From positions 30,725-94,724 of the forward strand of contig NZ_BLXY01000013.1 in the NCBI RefSeq assembly GCF_014193585.1: a stretch of DNA of 64,000 nucleotides, given 5' to 3'. This document shows, in pieces, positions 46,373-55,196 of this stretch (position 1 is the first letter of the stretch; the number at the start of each line of letters is the position of its first letter). The translations under genes were made by a program, and so were the position numbers. The notes beneath the pieces were generated by a model. It was not told the DNA's origin. It saw only the letters and a list, made by a program, of their open reading frames with translations, and searched no databases. The stretch comes from Geomonas paludis. Lineage in GTDB: Bacteria > Desulfobacterota > Desulfuromonadia > Geobacterales > Geobacteraceae.

Positions 46373-47172
46373 TGGTAGACGTGCAAAGCCGTTTAGACCA
46401 GCGGAACCTCCCCATCGACCAGGTTGGGGTCAGCGACCTGCGTTACCCCATAACGGTCATGGATCCCAAGGCCAAGAGCGGGAAGCAGCAAACGGTTGCG
46501 AACCTTTCCATGACCGTAAGCCTACCGCACCACTTTAAAGGTACTCACATGAGTCGCTTTATTGAGGTGCTCAACGAGCATAGTGGAGAGGTGACAATGA
46601 AGACGTTGCCGCTTCTCTTGAGAGACCTGAAAAAAGGGTTAAATGCTGATTCTGCCCGTGTGGAGATCTCCTTCCCCTATTTCGTCGAAAAAGAGGCTCC
46701 TGTCAGTCGGGCCAGAGCTCTTATGGAATATGACTGCACCTTTGTTGGTGAATCTTCACCGGTTGAAGATGATTTCGTTTTAGGTGTGAAGGTGCCTGTT
46801 ACGTCACTATGCCCCTGCTCTAAAGAGATCAGTGAGTACGGAGCCCACAATCAGCGCAGTTACGTGTCAATATCAGTACGCAGTTGTTCCAGGGAGGATG
46901 GTTATCCGGAAATTATCTGGATCGAGGAGTTGATCGATTTTGCGGAGTCTTCAGCTTCAGCGCCTGTCTATGCTCTCTTGAAACGACCAGACGAGAAGGC
47001 TGTGACTGAAATGGCTTATGAAAATCCAGTCTTTGCAGAAGATATTGTCCGCGGAGTGGCTGAAAAGCTAATTGCAGATAAACGTGTACTTTGGTTCCAG
47101 GTAAAGACTGTGAATCATGAAAGTATCCATAATCATAGTGCATTTGCCAAAATTGAGTGGCGACGTAATTGA
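46372..47172 (+). CDS. folE2: GTP cyclohydrolase FolE2 (type IB)
   Basis: 266 aa. Signature segments of the FolE2/MptA family: LRYPITVMD, GTHMSRFIEVLNEH and the metal-site motif VTSLCPCSKEISEYGAHNQR, followed by a C-terminal KTVNHESIHNHSAFAKIEW. It makes dihydroneopterin triphosphate from GTP, the first step to preQ0 (and folate). The zinc-independent IB type, rather than FolE, would allow flux under zinc limitation. It is the last gene of the rightward dpd/que operon; a terminator follows. Confidence 0.92.
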   Translation: MVDVQSRLDQRNLPIDQVGVSDLRYPITVMDPKAKSGKQQTVANLSMTVSLPHHFKGTHMSRFIEVLNEHSGEVTMKTLPLLLRDLKKGLNADSARVEISFPYFVEKEAPVSRARALMEYDCTFVGESSPVEDDFVLGVKVPVTSLCPCSKEISEYGAHNQRSYVSISVRSCSREDGYPEIIWIEELIDFAESSASAPVYALLKRPDEKAVTEMAYENPVFAEDIVRGVAEKLIADKRVLWFQVKTVNHESIHNHSAFAKIEWRRN

Positions 47173-47177
47173 CCAAA

Positions 47178-47204
47178 AAAAGGGAGGTTTTACCCTCCCT
47201 TTTG
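47178..47204. terminator. bidirectional terminator between convergent dpd operons
   Basis: AAAGGGAGG / CCTCCCTTTT hairpin with a 5-7-nt loop and an A-run on one side and T-run on the other. It sits in the 33-bp gap between folE2 and the leftward operon. Confidence 0.85.
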
Positions 47205-47205
47205 T

Positions 47206-48273
47206 CTAAGCAGCCTGCAGTTCCCGCAATGCTTTCTTGATGGCGGTCACGAGGTAATTGCTAAGCGCCATCCAATCGCGATTGAGGTTCTGTAACTCGT
47301 TCCACTTCGCTTTTCTGTCTCCGAAGTCCCACTCTCCATTGGTCCACGCAGTTTTCCCCTCCAAGAGGCGCAAGCCGGCTTTGAAATCTTCAACACTTCG
47401 TGCATCCATTGAGAAGTAGAGATATTCCATAACGTATCCCATTGCAATAATACCGGCGCCGTGCACCAATCGTGAGGAGCGTGGGGTCTGGCGAAACCAC
47501 GCCTCAGGGAAAGTCTCTGCTACCGCTTGGTAGAAGTCACTCAGCAACTGAAAGGAGATTTCCATCCCGTCCTGCTGGTTCACGACTTCCCGCAGGGCAC
47601 CGTTTTCCAAAGAATTTATTGCAACTCGCTGGATGATAGTATCCTGGATAATGCCGTCCGGGTTGGTATGCATCTTTATCTTGTTTTGGATGAAAGAGTT
47701 TTCATCGAAGTTGAGTCTTTCAGTCAGGGTGGAGGCTGTGGAACGTGAAGAGAGGCGAGGCGGGAGTCCGTCCACCGTCGGAAGAAGCTCGTAAATCAGG
47801 CTCTTGGGCAAAGGCTTAGTGTTGTTGATTAGGATGAACTGACGACGTAACTCATCCTCAGATGGGCATACGATACAAGATACCAATACTTCAAAGTCCT
47901 TGTTCGGTATCTGCGATAGGGCACTGAGGCGTTGCTGCCCATCGACAACCAAGCCGTGAGGCTCATCATTCACCGTGATTGTCAGTTTGGATACCCCGTC
48001 AATCTTTGATGGCGAAACGCCGACGCCGCTTGTGAAGGCGACAACGATTGCGTTGGGGAGGATGGCATCTTCCTTCGCCAAATAGTCGCAAATCTCTCGT
48101 ATATGGGTAGCCACTTGGGGACGCTGAAACCCATGCAGATGCCCCTCCACGTCACGACCAATACGATCTATGGTAGCGAACCGGAAGATGTCATGAACCG
48201 GAGCGGAAAAGGCAAAAACCGAGGAGACCGAACTCTGCTTGGGGGTGATTGCATTGTAGGTGAAATGCTGCAT
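47206..48273 (-). CDS. dpdB: DpdB-like DGQHR-domain protein (paralogue 1)
   Basis: 355 aa. It carries the DGQHR/ParB-like core LVVDGQQRLSAL (about 108-119), LPNAIVVAF before it and RRQFILINNTKPLPKSLIYE after it, as in DndB/DpdB proteins. It is clearly homologous to the gene at 49573-50709 along its whole length (shared GFQR, LPNAI, DGQQR, QFILxNxxKPLP, RLVHGAGIxAMG, W(T/N)xGxW). Last gene of the leftward operon, 3 bp after dpdA. DpdB helps DpdA insert preQ0 in Salmonella; two copies here may act as a heteromer. Confidence 0.7.
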   Translation of the reverse strand: MQHFTYNAITPKQSSVSSVFAFSAPVHDIFRFATIDRIGRDVEGHLHGFQRPQVATHIREICDYLAKEDAILPNAIVVAFTSGVGVSPSKIDGVSKLTITVNDEPHGLVVDGQQRLSALSQIPNKDFEVLVSCIVCPSEDELRRQFILINNTKPLPKSLIYELLPTVDGLPPRLSSRSTASTLTERLNFDENSFIQNKIKMHTNPDGIIQDTIIQRVAINSLENGALREVVNQQDGMEISFQLLSDFYQAVAETFPEAWFRQTPRSSRLVHGAGIIAMGYVMEYLYFSMDARSVEDFKAGLRLLEGKTAWTNGEWDFGDRKAKWNELQNLNRDWMALSNYLVTAIKKALRELQAA

Positions 48274-48276
48274 TCT

Positions 48277-49572
48277 CTAAAATCCTCTCTTCTCTCTCAG
48301 GTGATCATAAAAGACTTTGATGTTGTGGATGCCACGTCGTTTGTTGCGGTTGCTGGCTCTGAAGATGATTACCTCGACGGAGGCTTTCTTACAAATGGCG
48401 CAGTCGCACTGTTTCCAAGGACGTTCCAGTAGCGTGCGATGGTATTCCTCCGCCAGGTTATTCAGGTTCTTCTTTATAGTCTCGGCTGAGGTCTTCTTCA
48501 CGGCGTTCTTCGCTGAGAAAAAAAGCCGTGTATATTCCATGATGTCTTCCAGCGCCGTATCCAGCGAGACTTGCTTCTTGTCATACTGCCTCAGTGAATT
48601 AAGTGCTCTTGTCTCGACCTCTGTTATGGTTTCCTGCTTTAGAAGTCCTGATTGGACAGCTCTCTTAAAAGAGAGGTTCTCCATCGCTTGGGGGATCCGT
48701 ATGGCGGTGTAGTAGGTGATACCGCCACAACCATTATCTAGGTAAAAATTTTTCTTGTCGTCTTTAAAGGCCTTAGTTAACGGGCTTGTAGTGTCGATGC
48801 TCGTGATTGGGTATCTGCCGATAAACCCATCCAGCAGGTTCGCCTTCTCGAAACCGAGCAGGTGGATGCTGGCGTTGGGTTGGTAAGAGATCTTGTCGAA
48901 GATGATGTCGAGCGTTTTCTGGATATCTTCAGCTTTGAGCGGGACAAGGCCTCCGATCGCGAGGTACTTGTACCCCATCTTTAGCAGTTCGGACGCTGCG
49001 GTTGCCATGCTCCCAGGGGACCAACCCTGAACAACTCCGAGAGGGGTGAAGTTGTCGATATGTTTACTTTCTGCCAGGAACGCCTCGGCGTTTGCCAGGG
49101 TGAGGTCGTACCGGTATCGGCAGTACTTCTCTGCCTCTGCGTTCTGGGGGGGAGAATCGTCCTTAAGGTCAGGGTAAAAATCGAATATGATATGGTCGAC
49201 TGAGCATCCGTGTGTGAAACGTCCGTCGCTGTAGAACTCTGCCATGTTTGTTGGGGAGTATGGAGGGGTCTCCAGTTTAGCGTATTGAAACGCACCGCAG
49301 TCTCCGAAAACCCATTTCCCCTTGTCCTGCGGTCGGTTGAAACGCAGAAACTCTCGTGCTCCGACCCGCCTGAAGCGCATTGATTGTGAGTCAGTGTATT
49401 TATCTTCGACGATAGCCCGGGAAACCAGCATGCCGTCGTATGGGGTATCCTCCAGCATTTCATGTGGAAATTTGTCGTGCCAGTAAGGTTGACGATCTGC
49501 CGCACTCCTGTCGTTAATAAAATCGTAGTTAGGGTCGACGTAATCTAGGCAGTCTGCAAAAATGAATTTCAT
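48277..49572 (-). CDS. dpdA: DpdA, DNA-guanine transglycosylase (TGT-like)
   Basis: 431 aa, in the size range of DpdA rather than tRNA TGT. A TGT-like barrel is visible: FGDCGAFQY (D91, general acid/base position), SVDHIIFDF, PLGVVQGWSP, YLAIGGLVPL (substrate-loop glycine pair) and TSIDTTSP (D260, candidate nucleophile). A Cys pair cluster CDCAICKK near 393-400 replaces the usual zinc site. It would exchange guanine in DNA for preQ0. It is flanked directly on both sides by DpdB-like genes, with spacings of 0 and 3 bp. Confidence 0.87.
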   Translation of the reverse strand: MKFIFADCLDYVDPNYDFINDRSAADRQPYWHDKFPHEMLEDTPYDGMLVSRAIVEDKYTDSQSMRFRRVGAREFLRFNRPQDKGKWVFGDCGAFQYAKLETPPYSPTNMAEFYSDGRFTHGCSVDHIIFDFYPDLKDDSPPQNAEAEKYCRYRYDLTLANAEAFLAESKHIDNFTPLGVVQGWSPGSMATAASELLKMGYKYLAIGGLVPLKAEDIQKTLDIIFDKISYQPNASIHLLGFEKANLLDGFIGRYPITSIDTTSPLTKAFKDDKKNFYLDNGCGGITYYTAIRIPQAMENLSFKRAVQSGLLKQETITEVETRALNSLRQYDKKQVSLDTALEDIMEYTRLFFSAKNAVKKTSAETIKKNLNNLAEEYHRTLLERPWKQCDCAICKKASVEVIIFRASNRNKRRGIHNIKVFYDHLREKRGF

Positions 49573-50709
49573 CTATGGTGTTTTCCTTGCGTTACAATCG
49601 AGTTTTACGAGATAGTCGGATAAAATTTTTATGTGGCTTGTAACGTTTTGGATCTCATTCCACCTCATTCCTAGCCCTTCCCATGTTCCTTTTGTCCATG
49701 CACAATTAGGGGCAATCGCCTGAAGCGCAGCCTTGATCTCCTGGCTGCTGTCGCTGCGAACTGTAATGCGGCCCATAATTTTATCCATAAGAACACCCAT
49801 CGCTTTGATCCCTGCACCATGCATCAGCCTGCTTTGTGCAGGGGGGACCCCCCAAGCGTCAGGAAACACTTCCTTCACTGCCCTCCAAAAAATTACAAGT
49901 GTCTGATACATTCCGGTAGTATCAGCTGAATCACTGCCCCATGCTTTATACTGTGCAAGCGCACCCAGTGGTGTACCGAGGCTTTTCTTAATGACTTCGA
50001 TGACTGCAGTGTCGTTAACAATTCCATCGGAGTGCGCCTCAGGGGTTTTCAGAGATTCTCTTTCAATAAGACGATAAAATGGCGATCCAGGATCAGCATT
50101 TAGGAGATTGCATAGTTCGCTTGGAATTTTTTTTACAGACAGGTCTTTAGGTAAATGAGTATCAACCTCCGGCAACAGTTCGTTTATCAGGCGAGTTGGG
50201 AGGGGTTTTGCTTTGTTGACCAAGATGAATTGAGATCTTTGCGTTTCCAGGTCAGGGGCAATGAACGCAACCACTGGAACTGGAATTCCACTACTTTTAC
50301 TTTTTGTGAGCGCAATGGATCGCTGCTGGCCATCGACGATCCATGCTGCACGGTGGCCCTCAGCGCGTATCGGAACTATGAGCGTTCCAATATCTGCTAT
50401 GTCAGTGACACCGTCCGGATTTTTCCCCCTAGCCTGCTTGAACTCTATTTCTTTTGAGAAGGCAAGGATTATCGCATTGGGAAACAGCACGTGTCCCTTG
50501 TCAAGGTACTCAACAATGCCATTTACATGATTTTTTATTTCTTTACGTTGGAACCCTTCAAGTTTCTCAGACTCATCACGACATATCCGACTTATGTCTG
50601 CAATTTTCAAAACATCTTCGCCTGGACAAAAAAACATAAAAACTTCAGTTTCCCGTGCCTGAACGGTTCTCAGTGCCCGGACAATGAGCATATCCCTATT
50701 AGGGGCCAT
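49573..50709 (-). CDS. dpdB: DpdB-like DGQHR-domain protein (paralogue 2)
   Basis: 378 aa. AWIVDGQQRSIAL (about 122-134), FPNAIILAF and RSQFILVNKAKPLPTRLINE align with the paralogue at 47206-48273. The stop codon abuts the dpdA start and its own start overlaps the preceding gene by 11 bp. It lies upstream of dpdA, so it may be the true DpdB partner. In other dpd systems DpdB has ATPase activity or is dispensable; no Walker motif is seen here. Confidence 0.72.
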   Translation of the reverse strand: MAPNRDMLIVRALRTVQARETEVFMFFCPGEDVLKIADISRICRDESEKLEGFQRKEIKNHVNGIVEYLDKGHVLFPNAIILAFSKEIEFKQARGKNPDGVTDIADIGTLIVPIRAEGHRAAWIVDGQQRSIALTKSKSSGIPVPVVAFIAPDLETQRSQFILVNKAKPLPTRLINELLPEVDTHLPKDLSVKKIPSELCNLLNADPGSPFYRLIERESLKTPEAHSDGIVNDTAVIEVIKKSLGTPLGALAQYKAWGSDSADTTGMYQTLVIFWRAVKEVFPDAWGVPPAQSRLMHGAGIKAMGVLMDKIMGRITVRSDSSQEIKAALQAIAPNCAWTKGTWEGLGMRWNEIQNVTSHIKILSDYLVKLDCNARKTP

Positions 50710-51637
50710 TTTTTTCCGCCTTTACGCTTTTGAAGAGTTGACTAAATCGCTTTTGCTCGCATGCCACCTTCATGTCATCCCGCAACATCCTAAGCATTCG
50801 CGCAGAGGTTCCACCGGCATCAAACCATCTGGCACGCAGGATCTCTTTAATCTCGTCGTCGGTCTTCGTGTTTCGCTTTACCTTGGCAGGATACTCTTTT
50901 CCCACCAGGAATTTGGCGACCTTCGCTGCATGGCGGGTCGCACCATCCGCTTCAGCGTTTATCAGAATATTTTCGATGAAATGCCGGGCAGTCCGTTGAG
51001 GGAAATCGGATCTTGTTCCTTTGCCTGGACTGTTGGGACCGTCGAATCTTTCATCATAAGGCATGCAAATCGCCTTCAGGCGGTCGTGCATGGAGTTATT
51101 CTGTCCAAGTCCTGTGATTCGAAGTCTACCTAAGTCGTCTGATGAGAGGGACAAAAGATCATCTTCAACCATCTCGGCATATGAATAGTTAAGAGAAAGA
51201 ATAAAGAGGTAGTCCTTTTTTTTTCTGATGAGATCAGCAAGTGGAGTATGGGTTGCGTATAGTGTCTCATTAAGGTCACGCCACCATCGGCGCGCGGCGA
51301 ATGTGCCCCGCGGGACAACCTTCAATTGGATTGACTCTGGTGATGAAGTTGAAATCGTAAGATTGTAGGAGGGGATTTGGTGGTTGCCGGAAATGAGGCC
51401 TAAACCGGCAGATATCACCCACAGGTCCGCGTCGTTTTTTGCCGAGGCAGTCAAGGCCTCAGAAAATCCGCGACCGCAGTAGATGTCTTTAGCTACATGC
51501 TTTGTTGGAGCGGTTTTAACTAATGAAACCCATGCATTAAGAAGCGAAGCCTGATCTCCTACTGGAAGGTTGGCAGAGTGCAAAACCGGCATTACTTTTT
51601 TTCTACCTGTACAAGTTGTGATTACAGCCTTTCGCAT
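50699..51637 (-). CDS. YaaA/DUF6884-like protein, candidate DpdC
   Basis: 312 aa. It begins KAVITTCTGRKK, followed by DIYCGRGF and DLWVISAGLGLISGNHQIPS, the same order of Cys-rich start, YxGxGF and isAxxGL-xxxYN segments as in YaaA/DUF6884 proteins. It is the first gene of the leftward dpd operon, coupled to a DpdB paralogue. DpdC converts the inserted preQ0 nitrile to the amide (dADG); position and operon membership make this gene the best candidate, but the family match is by eye and the function is inferred. Confidence 0.5.
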   Translation of the reverse strand: MRKAVITTCTGRKKVMPVLHSANLPVGDQASLLNAWVSLVKTAPTKHVAKDIYCGRGFSEALTASAKNDADLWVISAGLGLISGNHQIPSYNLTISTSSPESIQLKVVPRGTFAARRWWRDLNETLYATHTPLADLIRKKKDYLFILSLNYSYAEMVEDDLLSLSSDDLGRLRITGLGQNNSMHDRLKAICMPYDERFDGPNSPGKGTRSDFPQRTARHFIENILINAEADGATRHAAKVAKFLVGKEYPAKVKRNTKTDDEIKEILRARWFDAGGTSARMLRMLRDDMKVACEQKRFSQLFKSVKAEKNGP

Positions 51638-53239
51638 TAATGTCTCTTCCTGTCAACGGGGCCACTAAGAAAAGTGCACAGAACTGGCGTTTTCTTTTAA
51701 CACAAAAAATGCATAAAAACCCGAAAAAATTTTCATTGCCTTGTCGCGATTAATGCAGAAACTTTTTGGCAAAGTAGCCTGCGCCGCTTGCTCCCTGTCC
51801 CCCCCCCCTGCCAAGGCAAAGCCTTCGAAATATCGACTGCTATGGCGATTTCCCTGCTTGGAGAGGGGGCGCCAATGGAATTTCCCATCCCCATCGGTTG
51901 CCTGGTTTTCCCCTTAGCGATCAGGGGAGTTCCTTTGGCATAAGCGAAAGCAAACCTGCAAACCGGAGACGAGGATCCATCCGGATAACAGTCGAGCATC
52001 GTACGTAGGGGGGCACCGCCTTATGAGATACGCCACGAAAATGCAAGGCATCACACATGTAAAGCAACTTACCCAAGCACCGTCCTGGATGGTTGCAGCA
52101 GGAATCTCTTACACTGGGAAACTGCGGGAGCAGATGGCGGAGGCGGAGCAAAGGCAATGTTCATCTCCAATAGTTCCATCGACTACATTGCCCCATCGGT
52201 TGACTTGTTGGGTAACACATGAAAAAGGCAGGAAACTCGAGGAGAGGCAAGAGACCCGAACGAAAGACACGTAATGAAGCCAGAATTGGTCCCATCATTC
52301 ACTGGCCATTTGTGCCCCCACAGATTGAACGGTTGAACGTTCAACCTGTGGGCCTGAGGCAAAATACGACAACATATAGACAACTCGCAGACAACTATGG
52401 GGTGCAACCACGTCCCTGAACAAAAATGGGGATATCAAATAATATCTGGCAGTTAACTATTATCTTCTCTGCCTTCCACGAAAAACATAAACAGATAAAA
52501 AGTGCCACGGGGAAAGACCCTAATCAGGCCTCTCAAATTGACATCGCGTGATCGATTCATTGCGCTGAAGCGAACAAACTATCCGTCCCCCTGAGGAAGG
52601 AGGCCGCAACGGGTGATTCTCGGGTAAGTGCTGCTTCCATTGCCCCGCGCTCATGCTTGACGACCAATTGTCTGGCCATTTCATCGCTTGCACCTCCTCA
52701 ATCTAGTCCTCAATTGACCATTATTAATATTATTACTTAATAATTATACGTTGCTGGCGATTGTTGTCCGCAGCGTCATGCTATTTTCTTTGTTTTCAGG
52801 TGTTTACTATTTAACTCTGTCAAAGTGTAAGAAAGAGAGAAGCCAGGTGCTGTTGAGGTGGCAGGCTCATTTAGCGCGGGAAAAGGGCAGAGAAGGCCTT
52901 GCTGGCCTGTACAAAATGGACCATGTGCGAACGAATTCTTGTTTCATAGTCTGGTCAGCATAAGCTGACAGAGTGAACCGTCGCAAATGAGGTCTGATGA
53001 GCAGGCCCTTGCGGCAGGACCGCAGCGGGGATGAGCGAAATGCCTTCCTCTGAGCTGTATTCCACGCCAGTGCGCTGGCATGTAGGACGGAGATGCCTGC
53101 CGTCTCGAATGAGAGTGTGGCTATTGTTAAACAGACCACCAAGGTATGCCTTGGAAATTCAAATGAAGGAGACGAGAAGTTTGGGTTGAATGGGAAAGGG
53201 CCATCAGGGCTTTAATGCCGGGCAGAAGGGAGGCAGAAA
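51638..53239. other. 1.6-kb stretch without a recognisable gene
   Basis: Several short open frames occur on both strands, but none has a good ribosome site or recognisable motif. It holds the promoter region of the leftward dpd operon (right end unclear), a nested palindrome at 52317-52352, and A/T-rich DNA around 52720-52750. It separates the dpd system from the recombinase module and may be eroded mobile-element DNA. Confidence 0.5.
52317..52352. repeat. nested palindrome
   Basis: A perfect 16-bp palindrome GGTTGAACGTTCAACC (52331-52346) lies within outer arms CCCACAG (52317-52323) / CTGTGGG (52346-52352). No T-run follows. Candidate operator or recombination site. Confidence 0.55.
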
Positions 53240-53593
53240 ATGAGACGGTCGTTACATGCACAGGTTGAAGGTCTGTACCAGGCTTGTGCCAAGGGCATTG
53301 GAATAAAACGCCACGGAATGAAGTTGGCAGGAAAGAAGGATACGGTCATTCATTCTGACAACACTCGCAAGGCGTACTTGCGAGTGTGGCACAGCATAGT
53401 CAAATTCGCCAAAGAACGCAGGGGGCTTACTAGCATCGATGAGTTAAACGCGAATGATGTTAACTCATGGTTTCTTGTGCAAGTCAGGAAAGGCCTTGCC
53501 CCTTTAACAATCGCGCAGTACAGGTCAGCAATAATCAAACTGGAGCAGGCCTTGTACGCACTTCGTGAAAGAAAAGGAGGCGGTCATGTGTAA
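53240..53593 (+). CDS. N-terminal half of a split tyrosine recombinase
   Basis: 117 aa with GGGAGG 6 nt upstream. The sequence matches the core-binding (SAM-like) domain of tyrosine recombinases: TRKAYLRVWHSIVKFAKERR, then NANDVNSWFLVQ and LAPLTIAQYRSAIIKLEQAL. No catalytic residues. The stop codon lies 8 bp inside the next gene, which encodes a catalytic domain. Confidence 0.65.
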   Translation: MRRSLHAQVEGLYQACAKGIGIKRHGMKLAGKKDTVIHSDNTRKAYLRVWHSIVKFAKERRGLTSIDELNANDVNSWFLVQVRKGLAPLTIAQYRSAIIKLEQALYALRERKGGGHV

Positions 53594-54230
53594 CACCTAT
53601 CGCGACAGTTCCATCTTTTTGGATGGCAGTGCTGAAGTAAAGGCTGCATTGAGAAACAGGGTCAAAGGTAGAAACCCTTGGGGTGGCCATGGACGAGGCT
53701 ATGAAGATCCCGAACGGTTGTTACAGGCGATTAAAGACCCGGCTTTCTCTCTTGCGGCCAGGATTCAGTACGAAGGTGGTGCGCGAGCGGAGGGCGTCGG
53801 ATTTGCGCAGTCTGAATACTCGAAGTCTGCCCTGACCCACGAAAACCTGTGTGGAATCCAGGAAGATCCTTACTTCAAGGATGGCAGGCTCGTCGGAGTG
53901 ATCGTCACAGTAGAGAAGGGCGGATTTTGTGGGGAGCATTACATTACCCCAGCAACATATCGAAAGTTGGAGTGCTTCATTGAATACTTTGGACATCTAA
54001 GCGGAGATTACAGAGGCTACCTGAAAGCTGTTGAAAGGGCTGCCAAGGTGACAGGACAACATCGCCGCGCCAGGGGTACCCATGGTTTAAAGCATGCCTT
54101 CGCCTATAACTTCTTGGAAAATGCATTTCTGGCCGGCATGACCCAATCGTCAGCACTGGCTGAACTTTCCAGGCGTTGCTCCCACCATAGAGCCGAGGTC
54201 GCTAAGACATTTTATGCCACGAGGAGGTAA
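53586..54230 (+). CDS. catalytic half of a split tyrosine recombinase
   Basis: About 214 aa from the ATG at 53586, preceded by AAGGAGG. Catalytic-domain features: an arginine in IQYEGGARAEGVGFA, a lysine in TVEKGGFCGEH, THGLKHAFAYNF in place of the usual HxLRH, and SRRCSHHRAEVAKTFYATRR with His and the nucleophile Tyr. The second active-site Arg is Lys here. It lies in another frame than the N-terminal half and has its own ribosome site, so the split may be natural rather than a frameshift. Confidence 0.65.
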   Translation: MCNTYRDSSIFLDGSAEVKAALRNRVKGRNPWGGHGRGYEDPERLLQAIKDPAFSLAARIQYEGGARAEGVGFAQSEYSKSALTHENLCGIQEDPYFKDGRLVGVIVTVEKGGFCGEHYITPATYRKLECFIEYFGHLSGDYRGYLKAVERAAKVTGQHRRARGTHGLKHAFAYNFLENAFLAGMTQSSALAELSRRCSHHRAEVAKTFYATRR

Positions 54231-54233
54231 GAG

Positions 54234-54728
54234 GTGCAACATGATCCAGTTCAAGCCCTGATCGACAAGATCACCAACACAGATGAAGCTCAACGTAAAA
54301 GGCTCTTGAAGTACGCCGCCAACCTGCCTGATGCCTCGAGACGCAAGGCAATGGCCTCCGCCGTCGATTTTAATTACAAAGCCAAGTCAGAGTTCCCAGA
54401 GGTTGGCAAGGTAACATTGATTTATTGCGGGTTTATCATGGGACTGAAAGACTACCATTACTCAGAACACACTGCCTCCAATAGAAAAAACTCTGCGGAG
54501 TATGCTGATCTTGCGGAAGAAATATTGGAAGAAAGAATAATGAAGGTACCTAAAAAAAGAAAAGAGAGCAGTATTAAATATAAAGTTAAAGCCCACATTG
54601 GAGAAATTCATACTGCACGTAAGAAGTCCATTTCGTTTAGAGATATAACAGTTTATCTAAATACTGTGTGTAAAATTAGGGTTACAGCAGAATACGTTAG
54701 GAGGATATATGCGGAATACAGTCTCTGA
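54234..54728 (+). CDS. protein of unknown function in the recombinase operon
   Basis: 164 aa from a GTG at 54234 following GGAGG. Helical and basic in the second half (VPKKRKESSIKYKVKAH); the last 35 residues (ISFRDITVYLNTVCKIRVTA) resemble a helix-turn-helix. It starts 3 bp after the catalytic recombinase gene and overlaps the next gene, so it may be an accessory of that recombinase. Confidence 0.5.
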   Translation: MQHDPVQALIDKITNTDEAQRKRLLKYAANLPDASRRKAMASAVDFNYKAKSEFPEVGKVTLIYCGFIMGLKDYHYSEHTASNRKNSAEYADLAEEILEERIMKVPKKRKESSIKYKVKAHIGEIHTARKKSISFRDITVYLNTVCKIRVTAEYVRRIYAEYSL

Positions 54729-55170
54729 GCATGTGTTGTACAGTACAGAAAAAGCTAGAGTGACTAAAACGGTAGAGTATGAACAAAATGACGGTAGACA
54801 CGACTTGATTATTAAGAAGGACGCAAGTGTGGTGCTTTTCAATAGAGAGTTCGTAACTATTGATAGGTACAAGAACAACCAGGGAGATATAGCAAGAACT
54901 GTATACTATGAGAATGGCTGCAACGATCTGATCACGCTGTTAGATTTTTTCGAACGTGGCTTGGTTAAAAAGGGAGCCAGAGACTTTTTGATCTGTGGGC
55001 TCCATATTAGGGCCACCATCGCGACACAGGGTTCGGAAAACCTCTGTTTAAACGTGATGGTCGATGCCGAGACGCCGGCACAAGAGCCACCCGTCTATTT
55101 CACGCCTGCCGAGGCAGCAAACCTTCAGAGGTGCATTTACCACGTCGCCTCGTTTCTGGCTAGGCCGTAA
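54709..55170 (+). CDS. protein of unknown function
   Basis: 153 aa, overlapping the preceding gene by 20 bp with AGGAGG upstream of the ATG. No known motif. The composition is more A/T-rich in its first half than in its second. It precedes an excisionase-like gene. Confidence 0.5.
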   Translation: MRNTVSEHVLYSTEKARVTKTVEYEQNDGRHDLIIKKDASVVLFNREFVTIDRYKNNQGDIARTVYYENGCNDLITLLDFFERGLVKKGARDFLICGLHIRATIATQGSENLCLNVMVDAETPAQEPPVYFTPAEAANLQRCIYHVASFLARP

Positions 55171-55196
55171 AAAGCCGCAAGTCAGCAGATACCGAC

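Noticed and set aside
51733..51999. 88-residue minus-strand frame in the gene-free stretch
   Set aside because: No ribosome site or recognisable domain; composition resembles random GC-rich sequence.
52751..52963. 70-residue frame with a hydrophobic start
   Set aside because: It starts at a TTG without a ribosome site, and the second half is not protein-like.
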